A DNA stretch of 42,488 nucleotides from Thermotogae bacterium (GCA_013153965.1 JAADDJ010000003.1:1-42488); one strand, 5' to 3'; positions 15,287 through 23,913 are shown, counted from the first letter of the stretch. Notes: generated by a model not told the origin, from the sequence alone. A program made the numbers and translations.

Positions 15287-17620
15287 ATGCTAAATTTAGC
15301 ACTTTTGTGTATGATATCCGAGGGTGAGGATATAATCATCCTACCTCCGGACAGCATGGAGGCCTTGGCCGAGGAGCTCCCCGAGGTGGCCCCGAAGTGG
15401 GCTACGTTCCACTCTGGAGCCCGTCCCACCGTCTTGACGGCCGAGTTCCTCGGCCCCCGCCCGATGTACGGCGAGTACTGGTCGGACGGTACGGTGAGCG
15501 GACGAATATCCTACGTACTCCCACATCCGACGGATCCCAACATCATATACGTGGCGGCGGCCAGCGGGGGAGTGTGGAGGACGACGGATGGGGGGACAAC
15601 GTGGGAGCCCCTTACGGACGGCCTACCCGTGTTGAGCAGCGGCGCCTTGGCCTTTGACCCCACGGATCCCAACGTCATATACTACGGAACGGGAGAGCAG
15701 CACTACTGCGGATGGAGCTGCTTTCCCGGAGATGGCCTCTTCGTAAGCACGGATGCGGGCAACACGTGGGTGAAGTTGGCCACCACGGATGAGGTCGGCT
15801 CCTACATCAGCGAGATATGGATAAGGCCGGACGACCCCAACGTCATATTCGTCGCCAGCGAGGATGGGCTTGCCAGAAGCGCCGACGGGGGGACCACTTG
15901 GAGCTGGGTATTCACGGCCGGAGACGTAAATAGCATAGCCGTCAGGTCCGACGATTACGATATTATGTTCATAGGCGTCTATGGGGAGGGTGTATTCGTC
16001 AGCACCGATGGAGGAGACACTTGGAGCCAGATAACGGACCTTCCTACCGCCGACATAGAGAGGGTTGAGCTGGCCATATCCCCATCCGACCCCGACGTGA
16101 TATACGCCAGCTTCACGGATACCCTGAGCGCGCTCTACGGCCTCTACAAGAGTACGGACGGGGGTGCCACGTGGCTAAGGCTCAACGGAACTCCCGACTA
16201 TCTCTACTCGCAGGGGAATTACGACCATCACATAACCGTCCATCCTCTCCACCCGGACACCGTATTCGCCGGAGGGGTCTTTCCCTACGACACCACGCGC
16301 CACGGCATAGTGCGCACATTTGACGGGGGAAACGCGTGGGAGGATATAACGGACAGGACGCCCAACGGCAAGGTCCATCCCGACATACATCACTTCGCAT
16401 GGGGTACCGACGGCGCCCTCTACGTGGCCTGCGATGGAGGACTCTGGAGGTCCTACGACCTCGGAGACAGTTGGGAGAATCTGAACGAGGGGCTCGGGAT
16501 CACCCAGTTCTACACGGTGGATATACACCCCGACCTGCCCGACGTCGTCGTGGGAGGGACCCAAGACAACGGCACGGCCATATGGTACTCCGATTGGGGA
16601 GACGATTGGGAGAATGTGCGCTCGGGGGATGGTGGCCCCGTCCTATGGCTCCCGTTCGCTCCCGACTCCTTCCTGACGACGTACGTGAGCATGACCTATC
16701 TGAAGATGTACGAATGGACCGGAAGCACCTTCAACTACGTGGCCTATCTGGGAACGCCCTGGTCGGGCGATGTGGCCTGCTGGACGTGCGGCCCCCTGAA
16801 GGGGGATCCCGATGGAGATACGCGCACCCTGTACGCGGGCACATCAAGGCTGTGGATGAGCACGGACGGCGGTGAGACGTGGTTCATGGCCGCCGATGGC
16901 CTAGTCTCCAGCTCCTACGGCTATCTCATGTCCATGGCCGTATCCCCCAGCCTTGACACCCTCTACGTGGGCTCCAGCTCGGCCGACTTCAAGGTATCCT
17001 TTGACGGTGGGAGCACGTGGATAAGTCGCACCCTCCCGGACGTCAGCACGTGGGAGGACATCACCGACATATGGATAAACCCCTCCGATGCCTCCGAGGT
17101 CTATGCGACCATAAAGCAAACCTACGGGGCCAAGGTGGTGCATTCAACCGACGCCGGAGCCACCTGGACGGACATAACCGGCAACCTTCCGGACGAGTAC
17201 GTCTATTCCTTGGCCGTGGATTTCAGGACCACGCCTCACACCCTATTCGTCGGAACCCGCCGGGGCCTCTTCTACACGACGGATCAGGTCAATTGGACCT
17301 TCGTCTCCTCCGTACCCTCCGCCCCCATATACCAGATGGACATCTTCCCCGAGCAGAACTTCATCGTGGTGGCAACCCACGGCAGGGGCATGTGGAAGGT
17401 CTATCTTCCAACCGCCGTATCGGTGGCGGAGAGGGGAGAGGAATCGGTCGTACCCGTGGCCCTTCACGGGAGACGGGTCGTGGCCAGATCCCACGTGCGG
17501 ATATACACGGTTGATGGTAGGCTGATAGCCACGCTTCAAGCGGGACAGAAGCGGGAGATGGATCCCGGCGCCTACTTCGCCCTCTCGGAGGTGGGAGTCT
17601 TCAGGTTCGTAGTCCGTTAG
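15287..17620 (+). CDS. Secreted Asp-box (BNR/sortilin-like) beta-propeller with Por-type C-terminal domain
   Basis: 777 residues. A short uncharged signal peptide (MLNLALLCMIS) precedes about eleven Asp-box motifs of the form S-x-D-x-G-x-T-W, such as TTDGGTTW, STDAGNTW, SADGGTTW, STDGGDTW, SFDGGSTW and STDAGATW, alternating with PTDPNIIYVA-type strands. This is the architecture of sortilin/VPS10-like and GH74-like seven-bladed propellers. The last 70 residues (VRIYTVDGRLIATL... GAYFALSEVGVFRFVVR) match the sorting domain seen on the M14 peptidase and the protein at 19403. Likely surface-attached or secreted; polysaccharide or protein binding is plausible but catalytic residues are not identified. 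Confidence 0.85.
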   Translation: MLNLALLCMISEGEDIIILPPDSMEALAEELPEVAPKWATFHSGARPTVLTAEFLGPRPMYGEYWSDGTVSGRISYVLPHPTDPNIIYVAAASGGVWRTTDGGTTWEPLTDGLPVLSSGALAFDPTDPNVIYYGTGEQHYCGWSCFPGDGLFVSTDAGNTWVKLATTDEVGSYISEIWIRPDDPNVIFVASEDGLARSADGGTTWSWVFTAGDVNSIAVRSDDYDIMFIGVYGEGVFVSTDGGDTWSQITDLPTADIERVELAISPSDPDVIYASFTDTLSALYGLYKSTDGGATWLRLNGTPDYLYSQGNYDHHITVHPLHPDTVFAGGVFPYDTTRHGIVRTFDGGNAWEDITDRTPNGKVHPDIHHFAWGTDGALYVACDGGLWRSYDLGDSWENLNEGLGITQFYTVDIHPDLPDVVVGGTQDNGTAIWYSDWGDDWENVRSGDGGPVLWLPFAPDSFLTTYVSMTYLKMYEWTGSTFNYVAYLGTPWSGDVACWTCGPLKGDPDGDTRTLYAGTSRLWMSTDGGETWFMAADGLVSSSYGYLMSMAVSPSLDTLYVGSSSADFKVSFDGGSTWISRTLPDVSTWEDITDIWINPSDASEVYATIKQTYGAKVVHSTDAGATWTDITGNLPDEYVYSLAVDFRTTPHTLFVGTRRGLFYTTDQVNWTFVSSVPSAPIYQMDIFPEQNFIVVATHGRGMWKVYLPTAVSVAERGEESVVPVALHGRRVVARSHVRIYTVDGRLIATLQAGQKREMDPGAYFALSEVGVFRFVVR

Positions 17621-18833
17621 GGTAGGCGAAGAGGCGGAGGAAACTCCCTATCAGGTAGAGGGAGCCGGTGATGACCGTATCCCCGTGGATACGGTTGAGA
17701 ATCTCATGGAGGCCACCCAGCATCCCGCACCTCCCGTGCAGGAGCATGCACGTCCTAAAGACCTCCTCCGGCTCAAGGGAGCGGCGCCACGGGTAGCGGG
17801 TTATGAAGATCCAGTCCGCCACATCCGCCACGGTACGGATGAATCCGTAGTAATCCTTTCCCCGGCTGAAGGCCAGAACGAAGTTGAACTTCCTGTGGGG
17901 GAAGATACGTCGCAGCGAGGAGACGAGGGCCTTTGCCGAGACGGGATTGTGTGCCCCATCAACCAAGAGGAGGGGGGACCTACGCAGGATATGCATGCGG
18001 CCGGGGACGAATACCCCCGTAGGATCAAACTCCAGACCCAAGGACTTGAGGGCGTGGTATGCGAGGGCGCCGTTCTCCGCCTGAAACTCCCCCAAGACCG
18101 GAAGTCTCACGACGCGACCGTCCGTCTCAAACACAGTACCCTCCTCACCGACGGAGAGTACCCTATGGCTAACCACCACCACGGGAGCGCCGAATCTCCT
18201 CGCCCTTCTCTCAATCACCGGCAGAACCCGGGAGTTGCTCTCCGGGGTAATTATTGGAGCCGCCCCCTTTATTATGCCGGCCTTCTCGGCAGCTATCTCC
18301 TCAAGCGTCTCCCCCAGTATGGACGTGTGGTCGTAATCTATGCGGGTGATCACCCCCACCTTCTGCTCCACCACGTTGGTGGCATCCAACCGACCGCCGA
18401 GCCCCACCTCAAACACCTGGTAGTCCGTTCCCTTCCTCAGAAAGTGCAGTATGGCCGCCCCCGTCATGGCCTCAAAGAATGTGGTCGGAAATCCCATGTC
18501 CGAGACCCGGAAGAGCTCACCGAGAACTTCGGCGAAGTCCTCCTCGGATATCGGAGTGCCGTCTATCTGGATGCGCTCGTGTATGCTCACCAGGTGGGGG
18601 GAGATGTTCATACCCGTCCGGTACCCCAAGTTGCTCAACGACCTCGCCAGCATATGCACCACGGAGCCCTTCCCCTTGGTCCCCGCCACCAGAAGGGGAG
18701 CTCTCAGGAGTATGTGGGGGTCGCCGAGGGCCCGAAGGAGGGCCCGAAACCTCCCTATATCCTTGACGAATCCCTTCGTGCGCTCATAGTTGGCCAAGCT
18801 GTAGAGTCGTCTTAGGACTTCCCTGTACTCCAC
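17601..18833 (-). CDS. folC: Folylpolyglutamate synthase / dihydrofolate synthase
   Basis: 410 residues from GTG 18833. The Mur-ligase-type P-loop is GTKGKGSVVHML (51-62); SPHLVSIHERIQI follows, then VGLGGRLDATNVV, DYDHTSILGETLEEIAAEKAGIIK and DGAHNPVSAKAL, all FolC signatures. It adds glutamate to (dihydro)folates and may also act on dihydropteroate. TAGAAT lies 9 nt upstream of the start. The 3' end overlaps the convergent Asp-box gene by 20 bp. Confidence 0.95.
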   Translation of the reverse strand: MEYREVLRRLYSLANYERTKGFVKDIGRFRALLRALGDPHILLRAPLLVAGTKGKGSVVHMLARSLSNLGYRTGMNISPHLVSIHERIQIDGTPISEEDFAEVLGELFRVSDMGFPTTFFEAMTGAAILHFLRKGTDYQVFEVGLGGRLDATNVVEQKVGVITRIDYDHTSILGETLEEIAAEKAGIIKGAAPIITPESNSRVLPVIERRARRFGAPVVVVSHRVLSVGEEGTVFETDGRVVRLPVLGEFQAENGALAYHALKSLGLEFDPTGVFVPGRMHILRRSPLLLVDGAHNPVSAKALVSSLRRIFPHRKFNFVLAFSRGKDYYGFIRTVADVADWIFITRYPWRRSLEPEEVFRTCMLLHGRCGMLGGLHEILNRIHGDTVITGSLYLIGSFLRLFAYPNGLRT

Positions 18834-18842
18834 CTGCCGCCA

Positions 18843-18848
18843 ATTCTA
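18843..18848 (-). promoter_or_regulatory. -10 box (TAGAAT) of folC
   Basis: Minus-strand TAGAAT, 9 nt before the GTG at 18833. Confidence 0.75.
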
Positions 18849-18883
18849 ACGGTGGTGGTTTGCGTTCGGCCCTCCCGCCCCGG

Positions 18884-18889
18884 TATAAT
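18884..18889 (+). promoter_or_regulatory. -10 box (TATAAT) of the cytochrome c gene
   Basis: TATAAT 7 nt before the ATG at 18897. Confidence 0.75.
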
Positions 18890-18896
18890 AACCTCC

Positions 18897-19406
18897 ATGA
18901 GGCGGTATCTATTTCTCCTGCTTCTCGTCGGATGCGGAGGCTCTCCCAAGGAGGAGGCCTCCACTCCTCCCCAGAGGGGGCCCCAACAGATGCGCATGGA
19001 GCCCCACACCGGACCCCCGAAGGGACACGAGGACAAGGTGAGCGTGGAGAGGCATAGGCTCTACAGACTTCAGGGGCTTCCGGAGGAGTACGCCGGCCGA
19101 ACCAATCCCTACGAACCCACGCCGGAGTTGATAAAGCGCGGCGAGGAGATATACAAACAGCACTGCGAGACCTGCCACGGTGAGGACGGCAAGGGGGACG
19201 GTCCCACCGCCTCCGGACTTGATCCCAAGCCTTCGGACCTCTCATTCATAATGACGCGCCGCATCGCCACCGACGAGTACCTCTTCTGGACAATATCGGA
19301 GGGCGGGAAACCAATAAAGAGCGCCATGCCCGCCTACAAGGATATTCTCAGCGAGAAGGACCGCTGGGCCGTCATCCTCTACCTGCGGGATAGATTCGGA
19401 CCTTAG
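18897..19406 (+). CDS. Lipid-anchored c-type cytochrome (monohaem)
   Basis: 169 residues from ATG 18897. RRYLFLLLLVGC is a lipoprotein signal with Cys13. A Pro/Gln/His-rich linker (about 20-75) precedes one class I cytochrome c domain with haem motif CETCH at 90-94 and a probable axial Met144 in SAMPAYK; VILYLRDRFG is the terminal helix. An electron carrier on the outer face of a membrane. No oxidase or reductase lies beside it; the GlyAspGly-rich segment after CETCH is normal for the family. Convergent 4-bp overlap with the next gene. Confidence 0.92.
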   Translation: MRRYLFLLLLVGCGGSPKEEASTPPQRGPQQMRMEPHTGPPKGHEDKVSVERHRLYRLQGLPEEYAGRTNPYEPTPELIKRGEEIYKQHCETCHGEDGKGDGPTASGLDPKPSDLSFIMTRRIATDEYLFWTISEGGKPIKSAMPAYKDILSEKDRWAVILYLRDRFGP

Positions 19407-20971
19407 AAGACGAGAACCTTCCGGCTGCTGCCCCGCCCCACCCAGAAGTATATCCCCGCTCTCAGGTGGATTCTCCCTCCCTTGGCCACCAGCCTGCCCG
19501 CCGCGTCGTATAAGGCCCCCCAGCGGAGGGTGATGGTGCGCCCCTCAAGGGTAAATGGGGGGGTATCCTCCCCTGTGCGCTCCCGCGAGGCCAGCGCGAG
19601 AGGATGGAGATACACCTTCCCGAAGGTCGCCGGATCAGAAAGGTTGGCCGTCTGCGGCCAAAGGCACACGACCTTGCCGCTCTCGTAATCGTAGTACGAT
19701 AGGGCTAAGCCAAAGGATTCCCCCGTCAGATTTAGGGAGGCGGGGTCCCGAAGGGAATCCTTGGGGACGGCCCACTCAACCTGGACCTTGTATATGGCAC
19801 TCCCATCGTAGTGGAAGGAGAAGGACGCGCCCATATCCGGGCGAAGTGAGGGCGTGGAGTCCGGCGGATAGGAGAACCATCCCCCCTCGTATAGGACGTT
19901 AAACCCCTCCCCGTCGTCCCAAACACCGTCGCCATCGTCGTCCAGAGCGAACGTCAGTTGATCCCCGTAGGAGAGATAGATATCGTAGAAGGTCTTCAGG
20001 GCGAGATACACCGCATCGCCATCGTGGAGGACGAAGAGGGAGCAGGCCGCCGTCGGGATGCCGCCGAGCCAGTTGGAGGCCTCAACCTTCCCCGCGAGGC
20101 TCCATGAGGAGTCGGATAGGACCCCATCTATCAGGCGTGGGGCCCCTACGGGAGCGGATATCACCGGGGATGGGGACGGATAGACCCGTATGGAGGTTTG
20201 GATGGTGTCGTTGTGGGGATAGGTATCCCCCGGCGTGGATACCGAGAGGCGGGCGGTCAGATATCCGGGAAGCATGGCAACCGTCTCAAGGTACAGGACG
20301 GTGTCGGCCCCCGGCGGGAGGGAGACCGTGTCGCTCGCCGAGGATAGGGATACCACCTCGTACGTGGCGTATATGGTGGCCGAGTCTTCTCCGGCATTTC
20401 TGACCCTGTAGCCTACGCGGAACATGGAATCGGCGAATATGGGGTAGGGCACGAGGATCTCCGACGCCTCCGCATCCGTTCCGAATCTGACCATCGCGTC
20501 CAACCTAACCTCATCAACGGAGAAGAAGAGGGCCGCATCGTCGGAGCGATAGACGAAGGCCACCTGAAGGCTCTCCGCGGCGGATGTGAAGCTCAGGCTA
20601 TCAATCCCCACGGCCGAGGAGTCGTACCTGCGAAGCAGGATCCAAGGCCCCCATACTCCTCCGGAGAACTCCCGCAGTAGCACCTCCGCCGTATCCGACC
20701 CCCCGGGGAACTTGACGAACTTGAAGGCGAAGGACAGACTCAGCCACTCGGGACTGTAGGGCGAGGGTACGGCCGGAGAGAGTAGGGTATCCACCACCGA
20801 ACCGTCGCGGGAATCGGCGACCGCGAATCTCCCATCTCCCGGAGGACTCCTGAGATCATCGTCGCCGGCCACCCATACCGAGCCCGTGCGCTCCCAACCC
20901 TCCGGCGGAAACTCATCCTCAAAATCCTCCCCGAGCAGGGATACCCCCGTCAGAGAGAGAACGAAGAGCAC
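19403..20971 (-). CDS. Secreted multidomain protein with CBM9-like domain and Por-type C-terminal domain
   Basis: 522 residues from GTG 20971 (TAAAAT 5 nt upstream). The signal peptide is extremely short and uncharged (VLFVLSLTGVSLLG). Next come a beta-sandwich of MAM/jelly-roll type (about 15-150, WLSLSFAFKFVKF, FFSVDEVRLD), a CARDB-like domain (about 165-265), and a CBM9/DOMON-like domain (about 275-440; APRLIDGVLSDSSWSLAG, AVYLALKTFYD, FALDDDGDGVWDD). It ends LYDAAGRLVAKGG...LRAGIYFWVGRGSSRKVLVF, a type IX-like sorting domain. CBM9-like modules often bind sugars or haem. Next to the porin gene, with its own promoter. Confidence 0.8.
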   Translation of the reverse strand: MLFVLSLTGVSLLGEDFEDEFPPEGWERTGSVWVAGDDDLRSPPGDGRFAVADSRDGSVVDTLLSPAVPSPYSPEWLSLSFAFKFVKFPGGSDTAEVLLREFSGGVWGPWILLRRYDSSAVGIDSLSFTSAAESLQVAFVYRSDDAALFFSVDEVRLDAMVRFGTDAEASEILVPYPIFADSMFRVGYRVRNAGEDSATIYATYEVVSLSSASDTVSLPPGADTVLYLETVAMLPGYLTARLSVSTPGDTYPHNDTIQTSIRVYPSPSPVISAPVGAPRLIDGVLSDSSWSLAGKVEASNWLGGIPTAACSLFVLHDGDAVYLALKTFYDIYLSYGDQLTFALDDDGDGVWDDGEGFNVLYEGGWFSYPPDSTPSLRPDMGASFSFHYDGSAIYKVQVEWAVPKDSLRDPASLNLTGESFGLALSYYDYESGKVVCLWPQTANLSDPATFGKVYLHPLALASRERTGEDTPPFTLEGRTITLRWGALYDAAGRLVAKGGRIHLRAGIYFWVGRGSSRKVLVF

Positions 20972-20976
20972 GCCCT

Positions 20977-20982
20977 ATTTTA
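20977..20982 (-). promoter_or_regulatory. -10 box (TAAAAT) of the CBM9-like protein gene
   Basis: Minus-strand TAAAAT, 5 nt before the GTG at 20971, inside the 17-bp gap after the porin gene. Confidence 0.65.
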
Positions 20983-20988
20983 AAGGCG

Positions 20989-22359
20989 CTACCAGCGGTA
21001 TATCACCCCCACGTTGAACAGATGCCCTTGGAAGGAGTACTTTCCGGGCATGTAGGGGTCGCTATACACGTAGCCCTCGTTGGATATCTCCCTCTCGGGC
21101 GTGCGGGTATAGGTGTAGGCGAAGTTGTAGGTCCAGAAGTCCCCGACGCTCCAGCTGAACCCTCCGGAGAAGCCTATACGGTTGCCGACGTCGGGTATGA
21201 GGGGGTTGAAGGTGCTATCGGGTATGGGGGACTGGTCGTACGCGAAGCCGAAGCGGAAGGACAGCCAGTCGGTCAGATCCAGCTTCGTCCCTATGCCCAC
21301 CTCAAAGACGTTGTGCCAGTTGAAGTGGAGGGTGTCGGCCTTCACCTGCTGGTAGAGGAGGGTCAGGTCGTCAAACTCCATGACCACATCCTTCAGGACT
21401 CCCCAGAAGACGTAGTTGAAGCCGAAGGATAGGGTGAATATCTTGGTGGGCCTTATGGAAATGCCGACGCCTATATCCGGAGGGAGAGGCAAGCGGGTGG
21501 TGCCTTCGCCGCTCCCTTGGAATATGTATCCGCTGAAGAGGGTGCTCAACTCCGGGCGATGCTCAACGATGTAGTCGTTGCGGGGGGTGAAGAGCTGGAG
21601 CTTAACGTTCCCGTAGAGATTGGTGGGGGTGTAGTACCTGCCCGTGAGGGCGAATGTGAATATCTCCCCCAGGTAGGCGGTCAGTCCCGCGCTCATCCCG
21701 AGGGATACGCCGTAGCCCTTCAGCTTGGTGTCAATCGGCCAGAGGCGGTACTCTATGGGGGCGCTGGCGGCGTCGGGATTGACGGTGGCGGGATCCAGAA
21801 GCGTCACCTTCCTCACCAGTATGGACATGAGGACGGGTCCTCCGGAGAGCCCCAGACGGAACGGGCCGACCTCCTTACCGAAGCCCACCCAGAGGGCCAG
21901 CGACTTGAAGTCGGACTCCCAATCGTACTTGGGATATGAGGGCTCCTCCCACGTGGTGTCGTACGCGTTGTAGTAGTTGAGGGGGAAGTCGTAGAGGTCC
22001 CAGCGGGTACCCATCCCGAAGGGGGCGAAGGCGGCGAATCCCCAGGTGAAGCTCTCGCCGTACCTGACGAAACCGAAGGAGGGTATCAGGAAGGGAGGGG
22101 ATTCGCTGTAGGCCGTGTTATCCTGAAGACGAGGATAACCGCCGTCGTATCCCAGAAGGTTGGTGTTGAGCTGGTACTTGGTTATGGGGGCGATGGTCAG
22201 CAGGTCAAAGCCGAAGGAGTTCCTCTGGTCGGACAGGAGGGAGGGGTTCCAGTAGAGGGCGGAGTAATCATTTACCAAGGTGTAATTCACCCCACCTATG
22301 GCGAAACTTTGGGTTCCGAAGGAAAGCCTAAAACCGGATGCAAGTAAGAACGCTATCAT
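20989..22359 (-). CDS. FadL/OmpP1 (TodX)-family outer-membrane barrel
   Basis: 456 residues, typical for FadL. The signal peptide is short (MIAFLLASG, then FRLSFG); the early segment SFAIGGVNYTLVNDYSALYWNPSLLSD is the usual FadL/TodX N-terminus (hatch), and SFGFVRYGESFTWGFAAFAPFGMGTRWD is the first strand pair. The end, GHLFNVGVIYRW, has the aromatic C-terminus recognised by the Bam machinery. It may import hydrophobic compounds; because PorV of the type IX system is also a FadL-type barrel and the next gene encodes a Por-type cargo, a secretion role is an alternative. Unlike most first genes here it has a strong AAAGGAGGAGA and a leader of about 26 nt. Confidence 0.87.
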   Translation of the reverse strand: MIAFLLASGFRLSFGTQSFAIGGVNYTLVNDYSALYWNPSLLSDQRNSFGFDLLTIAPITKYQLNTNLLGYDGGYPRLQDNTAYSESPPFLIPSFGFVRYGESFTWGFAAFAPFGMGTRWDLYDFPLNYYNAYDTTWEEPSYPKYDWESDFKSLALWVGFGKEVGPFRLGLSGGPVLMSILVRKVTLLDPATVNPDAASAPIEYRLWPIDTKLKGYGVSLGMSAGLTAYLGEIFTFALTGRYYTPTNLYGNVKLQLFTPRNDYIVEHRPELSTLFSGYIFQGSGEGTTRLPLPPDIGVGISIRPTKIFTLSFGFNYVFWGVLKDVVMEFDDLTLLYQQVKADTLHFNWHNVFEVGIGTKLDLTDWLSFRFGFAYDQSPIPDSTFNPLIPDVGNRIGFSGGFSWSVGDFWTYNFAYTYTRTPEREISNEGYVYSDPYMPGKYSFQGHLFNVGVIYRW

Positions 22360-22361
22360 TT

Positions 22362-22372
22362 TCTCCTCCTTT
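22362..22372 (-). promoter_or_regulatory. Shine-Dalgarno of the FadL gene
   Basis: AAAGGAGGAGA on the minus strand, 2 nt before the ATG at 22359 (core AGGAGG about 5-6 nt away). Contrasts with the leaderless neighbours. Confidence 0.8.
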
Positions 22373-22391
22373 GAAAACTTCCAAGGCCAGC

Positions 22392-22397
22392 ATTATA
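22392..22397 (-). promoter_or_regulatory. -10 box (TATAAT) of the FadL gene
   Basis: Minus-strand TATAAT 32 nt before the ATG, giving a leader of about 26 nt that holds the ribosome site. It starts just after the stop of the ZIP gene. Confidence 0.7.
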
Positions 22398-22404
22398 CCC
22401 CGGT

Positions 22405-23151
22405 TTAGTGCTTTATTAGGACCTGAAATGCCGTCATCGCTACCACGGATAGGGTGACCGTGGTGGCCACGACGGTTGAGGAGGTGTCCTTGAGGGCGTC
22501 GGAGAGGAGCTCGGAGAAGGCGATCCAGAGCATGGCGCCGGCCGCGAAGCCCAAACCCACGGGTAGGAAGGGACGGAACATCTCAACGAACATGTACGAG
22601 GGTACGGCCATCAGGGGCTGGGGCAGGGACGTGAATATGGCCCAGAGACCCGCCCACACCCACGATATGCCGCGGGGAACCATGACGAGGGAGACGGCCA
22701 AACCCTCCGGTATGTTGTGGATGGCTATGGCCAAGCTTATGAAGACGCCAAAGTCCTCGCCACCGCCGAACGATACCCCTATGCCCACGCCCTCCGCGAA
22801 GGAGTGGGCCACCATCACCCCGATTATCATGAGGACCTTGCGGGCATCCACGCCGCTCAGAATGCCGATGTGTATATCCTCCTGGTCGTGAAGGAGCTTG
22901 TGGCTCAGGATGATGAATACGAGACCGGCCACCACGCCGGCCAAGGTGCGCAGGAGGCTGTAGTTTATGCCCTCGTTTATCAGACCGAAGCTCGCCGTTA
23001 TCATCAGGCCGGCGGCTATGGCGTTGGCTATGCCCAGGTACCTGCGGCGGAAGGTCCTGAAGAAGGCGAAGGGTAGAGCCCCGAGACCGGTGGCTATGGC
23101 CGTTATGAGAGCGTAGATGAAAACCTTCCAAAGATTGGTAGTTTCCGACAC
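22405..23151 (-). CDS. ZIP family metal transporter
   Basis: 248 residues from GTG 23151; an in-frame TTG six bases earlier would overlap the -10 box, so the GTG is preferred. About eight membrane helices. The metal-transport signatures are HSFAEG (H116, E120) in helix IV and HNIPEG (H145, E149) in helix V; a His-containing loop (SHKLLHDQEDIHIG, 83-96) precedes helix IV. It should import Zn, Fe or Mn across the inner membrane. No metal regulator is adjacent. Confidence 0.92.
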   Translation of the reverse strand: MSETTNLWKVFIYALITAIATGLGALPFAFFRTFRRRYLGIANAIAAGLMITASFGLINEGINYSLLRTLAGVVAGLVFIILSHKLLHDQEDIHIGILSGVDARKVLMIIGVMVAHSFAEGVGIGVSFGGGEDFGVFISLAIAIHNIPEGLAVSLVMVPRGISWVWAGLWAIFTSLPQPLMAVPSYMFVEMFRPFLPVGLGFAAGAMLWIAFSELLSDALKDTSSTVVATTVTLSVVAMTAFQVLIKH

Positions 23152-23156
23152 CTGCA

Positions 23157-23162
23157 ATTCTA
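23157..23162 (-). promoter_or_regulatory. -10 box (TAGAAT) of the ZIP gene
   Basis: Minus-strand TAGAAT, 5 nt before the GTG at 23151. Confidence 0.7.
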
Positions 23163-23178
23163 ACCCCGTAGGTCAAAT

Positions 23179-23883
23179 TTACCGCAGGGATAGGCTACTT
23201 AGGATGCTGCCGTCCCTCCGTCTCACGGATATGCGACCGTCCTCCACCTTCAGATACGTGAAGTTGAACATCCAGTCGCCCGGACAGGCGAATATCTTTC
23301 CGGAGACCCGCCGCAGGATGGGTATGTGCAGGTGCCCCGACACCACCACATCCGCGCTCTTCTGGGATACTATGCGGTCTATCTTGGAGAAGTTGAATCT
23401 CTCCTCCATCCTGCGACTCTCGTGAGAGAGCCTCGTGGCCAGCCAAACCCCGAGGTCCGGATGGAGGAGCGAGAAGAGGAAGTTGGCCCACCGGCTGTGG
23501 AATACGGCCCGGACGAAGCCGGGCTTTCGGCTGCCGAAGAGATAGTCCCCGTGGGTGAATAGAAATCTCCTTCCGAAGAGGGTCCTCTGAAATCCGAAGC
23601 GATGCACCTTCACCCCGACCGACCTCCAGAAGTCCCCTATCCAAGCGTCGTGGTTGCCGGAGACGTAATGGACTCTCTTCGTCTGGGCCAGATTTATAAC
23701 GGTGGCGGTGAAGAGCTGGGCGTACTTTGGGACGACGCTCCTGTACTCGTACCAGAAGTCGTACATATCGCCCAAGAGGATGAGGACGTCGTAGTCCTCG
23801 CTCCGCAGGAGGGCGACCAAACTCCTCTCCCTATCCTCCGTTCCGAAGAAGAGGTGGGAATCCGAGACGACGAGGACCCTCAC
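23179..23883 (-). CDS. lpxH: LpxH-like metallophosphoesterase (UDP-2,3-diacylglucosamine diphosphatase)
   Basis: 234 residues from GTG 23883. Calcineurin-type metal motifs in order: SDSH (7-10), GDMYDFW (38-44), GNHD (about 76-79), THGD and SGHLHIP. The D-F-W-x-E segment after the second motif and the spacing are those of LpxH, which cleaves UDP-diacylglucosamine to lipid X in lipid A synthesis. The first motif reads SDSH rather than SDLH. With lptC at 14748 this supports LPS production; another substrate cannot be excluded. Confidence 0.75.
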   Translation of the reverse strand: MRVLVVSDSHLFFGTEDRERSLVALLRSEDYDVLILLGDMYDFWYEYRSVVPKYAQLFTATVINLAQTKRVHYVSGNHDAWIGDFWRSVGVKVHRFGFQRTLFGRRFLFTHGDYLFGSRKPGFVRAVFHSRWANFLFSLLHPDLGVWLATRLSHESRRMEERFNFSKIDRIVSQKSADVVVSGHLHIPILRRVSGKIFACPGDWMFNFTYLKVEDGRISVRRRDGSILSSLSLR

Positions 23884-23892
23884 GGAAACCGA

Positions 23893-23898
23893 ATTCTA
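23893..23898 (-). promoter_or_regulatory. -10 box (TAGAAT) of the LpxH-like gene
   Basis: Minus-strand TAGAAT, 9 nt before GTG 23883, 15 bp from the divergent glcD -10. Confidence 0.75.
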
Positions 23899-23913
23899 CG
23901 GGGGTGGCACGGT

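Noticed and set aside
17685-18815. 376-codon plus-strand open frame
   Set aside because: Antisense to folC, whose catalytic motifs are intact on the other strand.
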